A stretch of DNA of 64,000 nucleotides, taken from the NCBI GenBank assembly GCA_047495785.1, contig JBLDXI010000009.1, forward strand, positions 3,100,001 through 3,164,000. The letters run 5' to 3'. Shown here piece after piece: positions 11,361-24,311 of this stretch. The notes beneath the pieces are model-generated. The model made no database searches. It was not told where the DNA came from and saw only the letters and a list, made by a program, of their open reading frames with translations. Each line of letters begins with the position of its first letter. Positions within the stretch are counted from its first letter, which is position 1. The stretch is from Lepidodermella squamata. Taxonomy: Eukaryota; Gastrotricha. A program made the translations under genes and the position numbers.

Positions 11361-13264
11361 TGCCTTATATCGAACTTAAAAGAAGACAACATGATGATAA
11401 TCTCCTTGCCATTTTATTTTTCATTTCTGTATGTGTTCCGATGGAATTAAATAATTCTCGCAAAAAAGGCCGACCGATAAATAAAAAATGAGGACGGAAT
11501 TGTGTATGTTTATTTAGGGTAACTACAAACCCAGCCGTAATTTTAATCGAATTATTATGTTCGGTTATATAAAAATGATATATCACGATATTTTCCGCTG
11601 TTTACTACTGGCGCGTATAATATTAGCGGCCGGAAAAATGTAGGTAGTAATTTGATTTGCGGCTAAAAAGCAAAAAAAATAGCTCCGCATGACCATTTAT
11701 TATTGCGATGAAAGGACGTAGTGGTTGATTTAATTTTGGGATAATGTTATATTTTAACATCTTATTTCCGCTGTTGATACTGCCTCTCTTTCCGGGTAGT
11801 TCGGATCACCGCACTCGTAACATGTTTCTCTTGATGGTCGGTCTTATGAAAAAATAATGACATCTAAAAGGGTCTGCGGGGATTTTCGATATGCAGTAAG
11901 TCTGACGAAATTTTTAATCCTCGACGCTTCAATTTCGATAACGCGTCATGGGCCACCTATGAACCTGTTTATTGACGGCTTCTCACTTTGCCTTGTAATC
12001 CTTTAAACCTCTCTAAATGATCGTTAAAATTAACAATCTCCTTGCGGATTATCCTGAAATCAGTCGCGAGTAGACGTATTGATCTCATCTATTTTTAGTA
12101 AAATTCTTGTTTTTTATCCCTTGAATATTTTTCTAAAATTTTATCAGAGCACAGGAAAATGTCGGACGCGCCTCCGTCTAGGCCACTTGGCGAAACCCTC
12201 AAAATAATTCCGAAAAATCGTCGAAATTAATATCCTGAACTTGCGGCGAAAATGTTAGGCTGCGTAGGGTGCGGATGAATCTACGCTCATTTTAGCCCTA
12301 TAAATGGCCTCCTGTGTTTAATTAATTTACGCATTAGACGTCAAAACAGTTCATCGTGCTTACAGAGGAAAATATCCGCTACGTAATCGCGACGTCGCTA
12401 AGTTCAAAATGTCTCAAATTTCGATAAAGACTATAAGTTACATGTTACAAGTTACATAAACGGGTTCCAAGTATTTCATTCAATTTTCAGAATAGCTGAA
12501 TTTTTTTTGGAAATAATACGCGGTAGGGGTTCATATATGTCTCTCGCTCTCTCGCTTTTGTTTTTGTTTTTGTTAAAAGATGGGACCAATACGGCTACTT
12601 TATATTATTAGGCGAGAATTTAGGACAATTACTTATTCATAAGCCATTACCAGCAATATTTACTACACATAGTTGTTGTTTGCCGATATGACCTGCTATG
12701 GACATTTCGAACTCTCCCACAGTATATATAAGCAAAAGCCCACGCCGCAACCCCGAAATTCGATACGCACGCATTTTAAGGCCGCAGTTTTTATTATCGG
12801 CTCAAATAATACACACAAAAATCGCCGCACGCTTTTTGCTGCGCAATAGCCAAATTTTACCATTATTTTTAGGATTCTTATAATTCCCTAATTTCTAAAA
12901 ATAAATTAGATTTTTCATTAATATTAATGTGCGGGATTTTTTTCGTGAAAAATTAAGAATAATATTAGATTTCCTAACTTTGAAAAGTATTTTTTTTTAG
13001 GAAATATGCTTGCTGTAAATTTATAATTGGTTCCGCTGAAGCTCATCATTAGTTTCGCTCAAAGAATTTCGTTTATTAGGACTCGTTATTAAATCCTAGA
13101 ATTTCGTCTCACTTAGTAGGTCTAGCAAGATTTAATCTTTCAATTATACCTTAGAATTTTAATCAACATTAAGTTATTTACGCAGATAAATATGACACCC
13201 CGTTGCGGCGTCGACTTGGGTCGCACTTGAGTGTTTTTCGCCCGTCAAACCTGGACCTGTACTA
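11361..13264. other. Intergenic region Rec1-Rec2
   Basis: About 1.9 kb of AT-rich DNA holding the Rec1 3' UTR (AATAAA at 11479) and the presumed Rec2 promoter. TATATATAAG at 12723-12732 is a TATA candidate, but it lies about 540 bases before the Rec2 start codon, which would require a long leader or a leader intron. No convincing exon was seen. Confidence 0.4.
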
Positions 13265-16200
13265 ATGGAGAATTTCGCCTCAGTGCCTCATGAACTTGGA
13301 AGCAACTTTGACTATGATAACCAGACCGCCGTAGCTCCATCTGTCGTGGAGGAGGAACAGCAGCAGCAGCAGATTCAAGACTTCTTACAGGGCCCGAAAG
13401 GGCCGTTTATTCTCTACGATTACTTTGTTTCTCTACTCGCTGTTTTCGTCAATATCATCGTTCTGCAGTGCATAATTCGAGCGAGGATAAACTTGACGGG
13501 TTACAAGTATTTTCTGATCAGCCTCGGCCTGTCCGACTTGTACCTGTGCATAGTCAATTTGTGCGTGTTCGCCACGCAGGCGGTTGTTCAGCATTACAGC
13601 GGCGAGACAAGCAAATGCTGGACCCAGGTGTCGCGTTCGCTGCAAATCGTCGGCTTCATGGCTAACTTACTCAACATTTGCGGCATGAGTGTCGACCATT
13701 TCATCGGAATTGTGAGTCATTTTTCGATAAGGCAATAAGTACATACCCGATATGAGAGTAAAAGAACATTATAATTTCCAATAATATACTTGCTAGCCAA
13801 ATGACCAAATGACCAAATAAGCAAAGCTTTGGACTTGATAGCTTTGACTTAATTTGGTCAAATAAAATAAATTTTAATTACCAAAAAACAATTTAATTCA
13901 CCTTTTTAAGAAAGTGAGAAATTCATGAAATTATGATTTTCTGAACTTCAGAAGCCGACAAACTGCTAAATTTTGAAAATGATAAGCCTAAAATATTGCC
14001 GGGTTTTTTTCACCTTGGAACCCGGTACCAATTCAAAGTGCCCAACTAGCAAATATTCTAACGAAATCATGAGAAGTACCGAATTTGAGGCACCTTCCTT
14101 TTTGGGATGAATCTGACTGAAATTCCTGGCTTTTTACCTTATGATCCTAATTCGATGGCTACCCGATCAAGAAACTTGAAAATTTATTAATATTATTTCT
14201 TATCATGTTGAGAATTGGGGAAAACTTCTTCCATTTCTTCCAAACCAACAATTTGAATTCAATTTACCCGACACTGGTTTTTCCAAGAATTAGAAATTTA
14301 CCTTTTTGCCAATCGCACTAATTATTCTAAAAAGTTTGGATCGGTTTGAATTTCGTCAGTTTGCTTCGATTCCCCTCCACAAATACTCCAGGCAAAGAAT
14401 AGTAATTTGTGGAGAATAACCCCATAATAATCAAGTTATCAAGGGACTTCATCACTTCTAGTTGACTTCATCGGATTTCACGTCTAGTTCAAAGGTCATT
14501 AGAGCTCGGAAACCTAATTGTTGGAAAATCGATTCTCTGTAAAGGCTTTGACCTTACCCAGCCGATGGATGGCATTGCCCACCTACCTTATTTGTTTCAA
14601 TATGTTCTAATATCGCTAATACTTGCCCATCCCTAATAGTAGCCCAGGGTTGAGGTGTCAAGCCGGTCCTAAACGTAAATAATGAACGATTCGCCAACAA
14701 TTAATTTTCGAATTTCGCTCAAAATTTTGACGTTAAAATTTTAGTAGCAAGGGCTGTTATAGGAAAAATCCTGCTTTCAACCAGCGAGACAAATTTGACA
14801 CCGAAGGTCATTTTGGATAATGTTAAGTCGCATTTTACTTCCGGATAGTTGAGTCATGTTCCGGATATAAAGACACTGATCGGATGGAAATTTCTCACTC
14901 GGGAAATTAGGTAAAATTTAGGGACAGCAATTTTAGTATAGGAATTCGACAACTAATAATGTTAAGGTGGGTTTTTTATTGTTAGCTAAACAATTTTAGA
15001 TATTTTAATTATCTTCTGAATTAAGTGCGAGGTCGCCGTAAAACGTAATTCAAAATTTCCCGAAATTTTCAGAATTATTCTGAATATTGCGATCTAATTA
15101 TTTTCAGATTTACCCGCTAAAATACCACCAAATAATGACCAAGCGATGCCTCCGCGGCATAATCGTGCTAATATGGACAACAGCCCTGCTCATCGGAACA
15201 GCCGACGTACCCGTCACCTCCTACATGTACTACTCGTCCATGCACGACCGGCCGGCTAGAATCGAAGGCTCGACGACGCCTGATATGATGAGCAACAAAG
15301 CGGCTAACATGAACTGTCCGACGAGCAGCGAGTCGCGGGAGCAAATGATTTCACCCGCGAATCAGCCGCATTCATCCATGGAAGATACAAACACAGACTC
15401 GACGTTGTGGATGCAGGTGATGAACGATTTTGACCTGGATTTCACAGACAACACCCTGCTTAGCGCACTCGAGCGTGACTTGCAGGAGTCGAAGAAAACA
15501 ACCGTTGAGACAACAACCATGTACGAGGTTACTACTGAACTAACAACTAGAAGCAGACGGTCGACAAATCGGAAACTGCTTAGATCGGTTGGAATTTCGA
15601 CTACTATAGACTCGCCGTTGTCGGATTTCAAAACAACAACTTTTGCGACTGTGCGAAAATTTGGGCCGAAAAAACCGAAGAAACCGGCGATTGCCAAGTC
15701 GGCCAAGTCTAGTCTGCTAAACAGAACAGCTCCGGACCTGAAATTAGTTGTGAAATCTAGGAAACCAGTTAGCTCAACAGAACTGAAAGCTCATCATGAC
15801 ACGTAAGTTGATCGAATTTTTAAAATTTAAAATCCTTTTTTGAAATTCAAAAATATTATAGAAAATCGAGAAAAAATCGATTTGTTTCCGATTTATCGAT
15901 TTTGAAAAAATTAATTTGTATTATTTTTATTGAAATTCTGTATTATTTAATTTAATTTTAATTTATTTTAATTTTCAAAAATCACCACTATTTTTTTTCT
16001 TTTAGATCACCGACTGCACCAGCGCCAATTGCTTCTCCTCCTACGGACAATCGTTACAGCTGTTTTGTGAATCAATTTTTGAAGGCTCTTGAGACAATTA
16101 GTGTTGAGCAGAGTTCGCAGAGTTGGTGCAATTTTTACAACACGAGAAACTGGCTCGAATGGGCTGTTATGACGTCGACCGTCATATGCTTCGTCTTCCT

Positions 16201-17759
16201 CGCCGTTTGCTACTGCAAAATCTTCAACGGCGTCTTCTTTCGCGACACTTACGGTCCGAAGAAAAATGTCAAAAAACTCGTCACTACGACGTTTTTGCTT
16301 CTTGGTGCTTTCACAATTTGGTAAGTGAAAAAAAAATCATTAGAAAAAATCCAAAAATTAATTTCGGAATTATTGGTTTTTTAGCTGGCTTCCTTTCATG
16401 TTGTTCGAAATATTCATGGTGAGTTTGACTTTCCTATATAGGCACAGTGGAAACCTGGAATAAATTTGGTTTTTTTAGATTTTTGCCTTGCAAATCAACT
16501 TCAGTATTGCGCATACATCCCCAATGTGAGTGAATTTTCAATTTTCTTCTAGTATATCTAATATTTTTCTCCGATTTTTCTATAGCTTTCTCATTGTTCA
16601 TAATAGTAAGTTCCTTAGACGACAAGACTTGGAAATATGTCTTCAACTTTATTTTCTAGTTTTCAATTCGATGCTCTTATCGGCTCCATTGATTGATCCA
16701 CTTATCTACTCTGCCAGGTTGTCCATAGTTCGAAGGTGAGAGGCTTCCGAAATTTACAAAAAAGTTATATTTTGTCGTAGTAAATCTCAAATTTGGTCTC
16801 TAAGAAGATGATGAGTCTCGGAAATTCACAGTACAACAAATTTAGCCTTTCACATTTTTAGGATTTTATAAATAATCAAAAAAATTCAGGTAAATCCTCA
16901 TCTCCTTAATTTTCTAAATTTTTAGTATATCAGCTGATTTTCATTATCTTGACAATTGGTGTATCTTTTAGCGGCGCCACAAAAAACTTACAAAATAATT
17001 TGGCCCCAAACGCCAGACACGTAAAACGGTGTCATTTCCCGGATAATTCTATTAAACTGTATTGCAGCATTTCCCAGAAGTTGAATTTTGCGACTTCTTG
17101 TGGGCAATATTTTTCGCAATTAAACCTACAAGGAGAGTCGTCCATCATTTTACCCGCGAATTTACCGGAGAAAACCCGGATGGTAACAGGGTCGGTAATT
17201 TTCGCTATTTGTCCCGGTTGGACCAAATTTCTCCGGATTTTTCTTACCCATTTTCCGGGTTTTTTTTCTTTTTTTGCCTCAATTTTTGATCATTAATGAT
17301 GAAATTAATGAAATTAATGATAAAGACACGTTTTCAGACGATTGACTGGCTCAAATTATTTGGTACCACTAAAAGTAGGACTCGTTAACTATTGCGCTTT
17401 AATTAATGATAAATTGACGTGAATAACTTTATCAATAATCTATTTAACATAACGCTTGTTTTTGTTTAAAATGCAGGCATTTAGCGAAGCAAATCAAAGC
17501 TCTGCTTGAGCTGTGCTGGCCGTGCCGCCGCGACGACTTCTACCGGTCTTCGATCGCGCCTCGCAACCGCCGCCGCTCGTCATCAGGCGTGTCCCTAGGT
17601 GGGTACGAAGCCGCCGCCCGCTCGCTCTGCTCCACGCGTCGATCGACCGTAACAAGTACAGATCGCGAGCGATTTCTCATGCCGAAAATGAGCCTTCTCA
17701 CGTTATCATCCGAGCAATCCGCCGTCAACTTGTGCGCAGATCATGGCAAAATCATCTGA
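13265..17759 (+). CDS. Rec2: class A-like seven-transmembrane receptor, array member 2
   Basis: Proposed exons: 13265-13711, 15108-15802, 16006-16320, 16385-16418, 16478-16503, 16586-16605, 16660-16735 and 17477-17759; 631 residues. The N-terminus is 46 residues with a Gln run, then GPKGPF and TM1 (about 47-70). TM2 keeps Asp (SDL), TM3 ends DHF (144-146), and the second extracellular loop is about 220 residues, Thr-rich and basic, with YSC and SWC cysteines. TM6 has a canonical CWLP (486-489) and TM7 has DPLIY. The tail has a Cys-rich start (LCWPC), an RRRSSS cluster and YEAAARSLC, a motif shared with Rec4, Rec8 and Rec9. The least certain part is exon 5: the stronger-looking donor at 16526 breaks the frame, so a weaker GTATTG donor at 16504 was chosen. 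If neither is used, this copy could be damaged in the third extracellular loop. Confidence 0.8.
14588..14772 (+). repeat. Dispersed repeat, copy A (in Rec2 intron 1)
   Basis: About 185 bases that match 59990-60172 along most of their length, including shared blocks such as AATGAACGATTCGCCAACAA / AATGAACAATCCGCCAACAA and AAATTTTAGTAGC. No open frame is shared. It is probably a non-autonomous mobile element copy. Confidence 0.7.
17162..17222 (-). repeat. Dispersed ACCGG-rich repeat, copy in Rec2 last intron
   Basis: This stretch is close to the reverse complement of 50268-50334 (Rec8 intron 1). Shared blocks include TCGGTAATTTTCG, CCCGGTTGGA and GAGAAAACCCG. Weaker relatives occur near 47015-47070 and 50104-50135. 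Confidence 0.6.
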
Positions 17760-19804
17760 ATCATTGAAGAGAAAAATTCATCTCATCCGCATAAATATTG
17801 TCATTTTCCAAGATTTTAGCATCATTTTATTTGAAATAAATAAAATCATTTTTCAAGTGTTTAGTTTTCCGAAAAAATATCAATCACAGTATTGTTTGGG
17901 TTTTTGTTACCTAGAATCTCCTTTTTTCGATCAACATTTTTTGTCATCACTGTCATCGGTATATTTCGGGTCAAAAATGACAAAATTGTCATTCAAAATT
18001 TGCAATTCGTTGTGGGAATTTAGGGCCATTTTTTATACTAATGCTCATCAATTTTTTTCGTTAATTAAATATAACAATTATTTTTTATTTTTTGGTCCGC
18101 TGTAAACCCATTTTGCACCCAGGTAAAAGGATCGAAGTAACCGAAATCGATTCCAGCTCCATTAAATGACGACACCCAAGGTGCTAAAAAATATGCAATA
18201 ATTTAATTACAAACATGTAGGTATATTAAGTAACTTGTGTTTTTTTGTTCTATATGATTCAACCAATTTTTTCAGATACCGATTTTCAGCCAATAACAGA
18301 GAGCACTTCGGCAGTCACGCGTATTTGATCACCTGCCTGTAAAGATGCCTTAATAGCCTGCGAGTGATGCATCATGAAGCTGAGAGGTGATAAATATTTA
18401 TCAAGCCATTAATGTCGCTTTTAGATCCGCTTTTCGCCAAGTTTGACAAAAATATTACGCAGACAAAAATTGACAGAATTTATTCGCAGAAAGCAGTCTA
18501 AGTTTTTTAGTTTAGGTAGACTTTTTACCCAAAAGACACGTTCTTCTAATAATCTAACTGTCGGAGTTGGTTACCTATACCAGCTAATCTCACACGTGTC
18601 TTGCAATAAGCCAAGAATTATGATTGATTTTTCAGCGCGATAACAACCGTTTTTTTTCTCTAAAATTTTCAGAAAGCGCGTGACATATGGCAGTCATGTG
18701 ATTGCTTGTCGGCAAAAAACAGCGCGATATTAGGCGCAGATTATCTCGTTCACCTTTTTTGTTATTAAACAAATCGACCCCAGTATAGGTCAACCATCTG
18801 TCAATTTTTTTCGTAATAATCTGTATAATAAGTATAGATTTTTTACATAAGTTTTTCTCCGTCTCTGCAAGGCCTCTCTCAATTTTTCATGTCCCGTCTT
18901 CTTAGTCTATTTCCTAATACAGTTGAGAATAAAAATATTATCATTTCTGATCACCTCTTTTGTGCGGAGAAAATAATAATAATAATAATATTATTATTAT
19001 CATTTTGGTGCGCTAAAATTAAGTTTAAGACCAGGATTAGTACGCTCACTTGCACTGTCCCCGGACTTTTTCAAGTAATTTTCTGTTCATGAAATATCCT
19101 TTACGTGTGAAAGTTTATATTTCCGTAATTTATTTCGCGAAAGGTACTCACAGACCTATCTGTTTTGATGAACTATTAATATTTAAAACGTATGAGCTGC
19201 AAAAATGTGGCTTTGATTCCCCTTGTTTTCGCTGTAATAATTGATTTAGCCAGACAGACAGGCGTAACTATTACGAGCTTTTCTCCTTAAATTTTCGATT
19301 TTCTACATTGACTATACTTCCTTACATCAAAACTAGCCTTTTCGCATACGTATCTGATGTTATAATCGCGCTATGCACAAATCGCAAGTTAACGAGCAAC
19401 GATTTATGCATGGAATGAAAATATTATTGGTACACGGCGGAAAAATCGTTCTCCTCTTGAGAGTTCTCACTCTTCATAGGCGTAAATAGAACTCAGTATT
19501 ACCGATTTATTGTTTCCTATACTAAATAGGGTGTATTCGTGGTGTATTTGTGGCAAAATCCACGAGAAAGGCCCAAAATTGTAAGACATTTCGAACGTCA
19601 GAAAATTCGCAATGACGTCAAAGCCCTGGTGTAAAAAAAAGTTGGTATTAATAAAATTCATAAAATTCTACGTGAATTGAATATTCTCGCGCGGAAAATC
19701 AATGGCAGAAGATTTAACGCCTACACCAAGTTGTGAGCCGGTAGTGTGCTGGATCTTTTCACGCACACACAAACATTTTTTTACTAATTTTTTTGCGCGC
19801 GATA

Positions 19805-19900
19805 ACCCCGCGTTCAGTCGATGTAGAATTTTCTGGATTTATTTGATGTAAAAACCGCCAGATTATTCGACAAAAAACTTTCATCATTGCGGTTGGTCCA
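19805..19900 (+). repeat. Diverged single-arm copy of the 39.3-kb foldback element
   Basis: It shares the order TCGATG..., TTTATTT, AAAAACCGCCAGATTATTCGA and TCATCATTGCG with the right arm of the foldback at 39500-39636 (there AAAAACCGCCAAATTATTCGA and GACATCGTTGCG). Roughly 70% similar by eye. No second arm was seen. Confidence 0.5.
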
Positions 19901-20671
19901 AAATTTCTAAAAAAATTACTATTAGGACCTAAGAATTAGATGGGGTCTGTAAGTAATGATAAGATCGTATTGATTGATTGAAGTTTCGATTTTGATGATT
20001 TTCTAAAACGAATTAAAGAAAATCTTATCCTTGAAAAGCGCAAAATATTGGATTATTTTTAAATTGCTCTTATGCATAGTCGGCTTCAATCGAATTGAAG
20101 TAAGTCATAATCGTTGTCCTTCGTTACAAGTGCTACAACCACTGTAATCTTATTTTTTTATAAATGGTATGGTAATCTAGGGCATAAAGTTTGAGTTTCA
20201 CGCGATTCGACGCGAAGCCGCCATTCAATTTAAAGTACCTAATTTTAACATCAGCATCCCTTCTAACTTCTTAATCAGGCACGTTCGTTACATGTTTATC
20301 AACATTCTTTAGAAAATTAGATTAGGAATTTTTTGTCCAGCCATTTAGCTGAGTAGTATATATTGCAGCTACCTTACAGAAATACTTTCGTTTTGCAATT
20401 CGCCGCCTAGGAATGTCTGTTTCAGCCTACTTTCAAGCCCAAGGAATATTTGAAGTATTAGAGTCTATAAGCAGCTTTGAGTTGCTCTCATTTTCGATTT
20501 TCGACCAGAATTCTATTGGAAGCTTATAGCTTTTGTTACTATTTTTAACGCAGTAATTTAATTTTTTTTATTTTTAGGGAAAAATACTAGGATAATGAGA
20601 CTAGTTTTTGAAAATCGATTCGAATTTACGCATTACGGATGTAATTGAGCCATTATTCTCATCCACTCGCG

Positions 20672-20678
20672 TATATAA
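20672..20678 (+). promoter_or_regulatory. Probable TATA box of Rec3
   Basis: TATATAA lies 34 bases before the Rec3 start codon at 20713. A start of transcription about 30 bases downstream would leave a 5' leader of only a few bases, or the ATG itself lies near the cap site. Position and match support it; no experimental sign is available. Confidence 0.5.
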
Positions 20679-20712
20679 TACACTGAGTCATTGTTGAGCC
20701 AGAATCTAGAAC

Positions 20713-23700
20713 ATGGCTACCATACTTGATGGCGCGAAAGGTGGATTCATCATCTTTGACTACATCGTTACAGCACTTGCTATTATTGGTAATAATCTCG
20801 AATTTTTCAAATGTTTAATTAATTTCGAAATTTTTGTCTCAAGGCAACTTTTTGGTGTTGGACAGCGTAGTCCGCGAGCGATTCAGCTTAATCGGCTATC
20901 GAAATTTTTTGATATCCCTCTCCATATCTGATTTGTACATCTGTTGTGTCAACATTGCCATGTTCATTCAAAACGCCATGCTTGCCTCGGCGCCGCTTCA
21001 ATACAGCTCAGGCAGCACCAAATGCACGTCGAATATCTTGAGATCTTTCCAACTGATCGGCTATTTTGCTAATTTAATCAATTTATGCGGAATTTCCATC
21101 GAACATTTTATTGGAACGGTACACATTTTTTAATTTTTTTGTTTTAAGTTTGAATTTTTTCTGTGATTTTTCAGATGTATCCCATGAAATATCGAGTGGT
21201 GCGTTTTAGTTTTATTACTTTGACCTACTTTCTATTCGTTTCTCTCGAAAATCTAGGTCATGAGCAAACGCGTTGCTCGAGCTTTCGTAATTGTTGTGTG
21301 GGCTCTATCGATCACTTTTGGTAATTAAAGCGACACCTATTTAAGACCTCAGAATAATTCGATAAAACTCTCAATAGGCATTATCGACTTCCCGATCGCA
21401 GCTATAGCTTTTCATTTCGGAAATGTTGGGACAAAAGTGCCAAAAGTAACTACCTTCGACAACGTCTGGCTGAATGGAACTCGCAATGGGAGCTCTGCGT
21501 TTAGTTACAAACTCGGCGGTGGGGTTGGCGATGGTCAGCTTAGATTAGCAGCTCAAACTACCGAAATCCCACTGGCAATGTCGATTAAATTTAACAACGA
21601 ATCAGCGCCGATAATGGTTGCTCAACCACATGATTTCGTCGCATCGTCTGGGTCAGGGTCGAGAGAAATGATAGCGGCCAGTGGCGAGTCCAGCCCAGAC
21701 GATGAAATCTCGCAAATCGACGTCGAACTGCTTTTAGATGCCATGTTTCCAACAGGGTTTGTAATTTACACAGCCTCCTTAATTTTTTTATAATTTCATT
21801 TTAGGACTAGCCATGATCGCCCGAGTGGGCCTAACGAAAGTGATGCTGAATATGCGCTGAGAAAATTGCTCACCGAGATGAAACAGAAGAGGTCGTCGCA
21901 GGTCACGTGGTGTTCCTATCATTCAAGGATACACATTTGGCTCGAAATCACGGTAAAAAATTGAGCAAACAAATAATTATACGATAAATTTCGAAAATTT
22001 ATTTCTAGGTCATGGCTTTTACGGTGCTGTGTTTTGTCTTCCTAATTATGTGCTACGGCGCCATCTTCAGAACCGTGAGGAGGTCGGCTACTCCTAAGCG
22101 GCGAACCGTAAAACTCACGGTGACTACAGCCCTATTTCTTGGCGCCTTTGCCATTTGGTAAATTATCCCTATAAAAATTCAATTTTTCAATTGATGACAA
22201 TTTTTAGCTGGCTTCCAATGATGATTCACGAACTTGCGATGTTGTGGTACTTGTTCACGGTTCAGCAGAAGCAAGCAAGTTCTGGGTCGGATTTAATGGA
22301 CAGCGGCAACGATGATAGCCTCGTACTTATGTCCAATAACTTTTCATCAACGTAAATTTGTGGAGCAAGTTTACGGATTTTCCAAAATGTTTTACTATTT
22401 TGTTACAGGAGCCTCATGCTACATTCCGCTTTCAATTCACTACTGATTTCCTATCCACTCATTGATCCTATTATTTACGCCATCCAAATTCCTGCAATTA
22501 AAAGGTATATTTATGTCTTATCATGTCGCACCTTATCAAAATTCTGAGTAACGATTTTTTCCATATGTTGAAAAATCTCTCATAATTGGCCATATGGCCT
22601 TGGGTATTCAGAAAAAACTCGAGAGCCCTTGGTGGCTCTCAAGACCCTGAAAAAAGAAGTTTTTGGCTGGCAAAATATAGTTTTTATGTTAACCTGGTTG
22701 TTATACCTGGAATTCGAGCGATCATAAATTAGGGATTTTCCTATAATTAGCCTTAGAGAAATGAAATTTTCCTCTGATCTGAAACCTTGATGTAAAATGA
22801 TAATGAACTGATCTAAAACGCCGAGCGAGCTCGGTGCAGCCAAACGAGCCGATTTCGTTGATATTTTGTTATCAACCAAGGGCTAATTTTTTACTGATAT
22901 GAAAAGGAAGGCGTCATCGAATACCGAGAGGGTTAAATTTTGCTATCGTTTCCCAAAATTTGCGGAAAAACGCCAATCAAATTGGAAATTTCTTGAAACG
23001 AAAATTTTGTTCCCCACTTTTAAGGCGGACTTCTTTTTATTAATTTTTGCAATTAATTCATTTCAATCAAGCGGACAATCAAGCAGAGAAATTAGCCGAA
23101 TTAGCTCGTTTTTCAGTTTCTCATAATCAATTTAAAATATCCGCCTTAAGATTTTAATTTTGATTTTACGCCTAAACTATTCAACTTCATCTCCCTGAAG
23201 ATGATTTCTGTTAGAAATCGAAACGTCGGAAATAAACTGTTAGCGCTAAATTTCATCAACCGTTTGTAATTCATTTCAAGTGTGCAATCTGATAAAAAAA
23301 AACCAAGTTGACGGCAGGTTCAGAAGAACAAAATAAATAATATTTTGTTGAAACTACTTCACAGAGAGGGCAAATACCCTGAAAATCTAAGGAATTCAGG
23401 AACTGCGTACGTTTGAATACTTTGCTTCGAAAGCTATAACAATTTTCATTTTTTTCTACTTGATTTTTTCTTGAAAATTTTGCCAAGCTTTTCTATTTAT
23501 TTTAAACGTGACATAATAGTGTTTTTATTTTAATTTTAGGCGGATTCTACACCGATACGCCTGGTTTTTGCCTTGCGTGCAGAACTATATCAAAGAATCG
23601 GCGGGAATTCATCGAAGCACAACGATGACGAATGACCATGCTGATTCATTCGCGAGACAACGCTCGCCGCAAACCAGCGTCGCGACAACAGGCGGCGCAA

Positions 23701-24311
23701 CGAGCCAGGTTGCCAATGACAACAACAACAGTAATAACAACAACCTCGACGCCGATTCTTTTATCGGACCCCTAATGCGCCACTCTTCGCCTAATAACGC
23801 CGGGGGTGGTGAAAAAGCCTCGGTCAGTTTTTCAAGTTCGAATGACAGCAAATCGCCGCATCGCCGGTTCAGCGCACCTGACCAGGATGAGGCTAACACA
23901 TCGACCAGTGAAGCGGAACAGCTGAGTGATAGAAAAATCGCGGCTTATTCATCCTTCAAAACAGGCGATGATGATGAGGATGAAGAAGAAGCTGAGTTCA
24001 ACAGCATCTATTCAAACACCGAAAACCAAAAATCAAGCGTAGTCGCGCTGATTAAGGCGACAATTCCGATAAGCGAGACCGCGTTTATTTCGCCTGGCAA
24101 TAAGGTTGCTAGAGCGCAGTCGCTATCACCAACGGACTCACTCAATCGAGCAGGCCTAGTTGCGCCTAATCGATTGGAGCAGTACTTGGAGCGGAAAAAC
24201 AGCGAGCGAAATGTATCACTGCTTAGCAATCGTCAGCCGGTTTTGACCGCCACGTTGAGTGTGCGAAGAACTTTGCCTACCCTTGAGTACGTCGACGGAG
24301 TCGAACCGTGA
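20713..24311 (+). CDS. Rec3: class A-like seven-transmembrane receptor with long tail, array member 3
   Basis: Ten exons: 20713-20788, 20844-21118, 21175-21198, 21257-21320, 21378-21756, 21805-21952, 22009-22157, 22208-22351, 22409-22504 and 23540-24311; 708 residues. GAKGGF precedes TM1. TM2 has SDL and TM3 has a preceding Cys. The DRY position reads EHF (112-114), the only Glu in the array. The second extracellular loop is Gly/Ser-rich and has only the TWC cysteine before TM5; the extra loop pair seen in most paralogues is absent. TM6 has CWLP (372-375) and TM7 has DPIIY. The last exon codes a 257-residue acidic, Ser/Asn-rich tail, the longest here. Its start (LPCVQ) matches the Rec1 tail start. 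AATAAA lies at 24419. Function: predicted surface receptor, ligand unknown. Confidence 0.88.

Larger units (their letters stand above)
17760..20712. other. Intergenic region Rec2-Rec3
   Basis: About 3 kb, AT-rich, with no convincing exon. It contains a small palindromic (AAT)n/(ATT)n run at 18971-19000 and, at about 19805-19900, a stretch resembling one arm of the foldback element at 39258-39636. A TATA box for Rec3 lies at its right end. Confidence 0.4.

Noticed and set aside
18971-19000. AAT/ATT palindromic run considered as a terminator or structured RNA
   Set aside because: Simple-sequence repeat with no neighbouring conserved structure.
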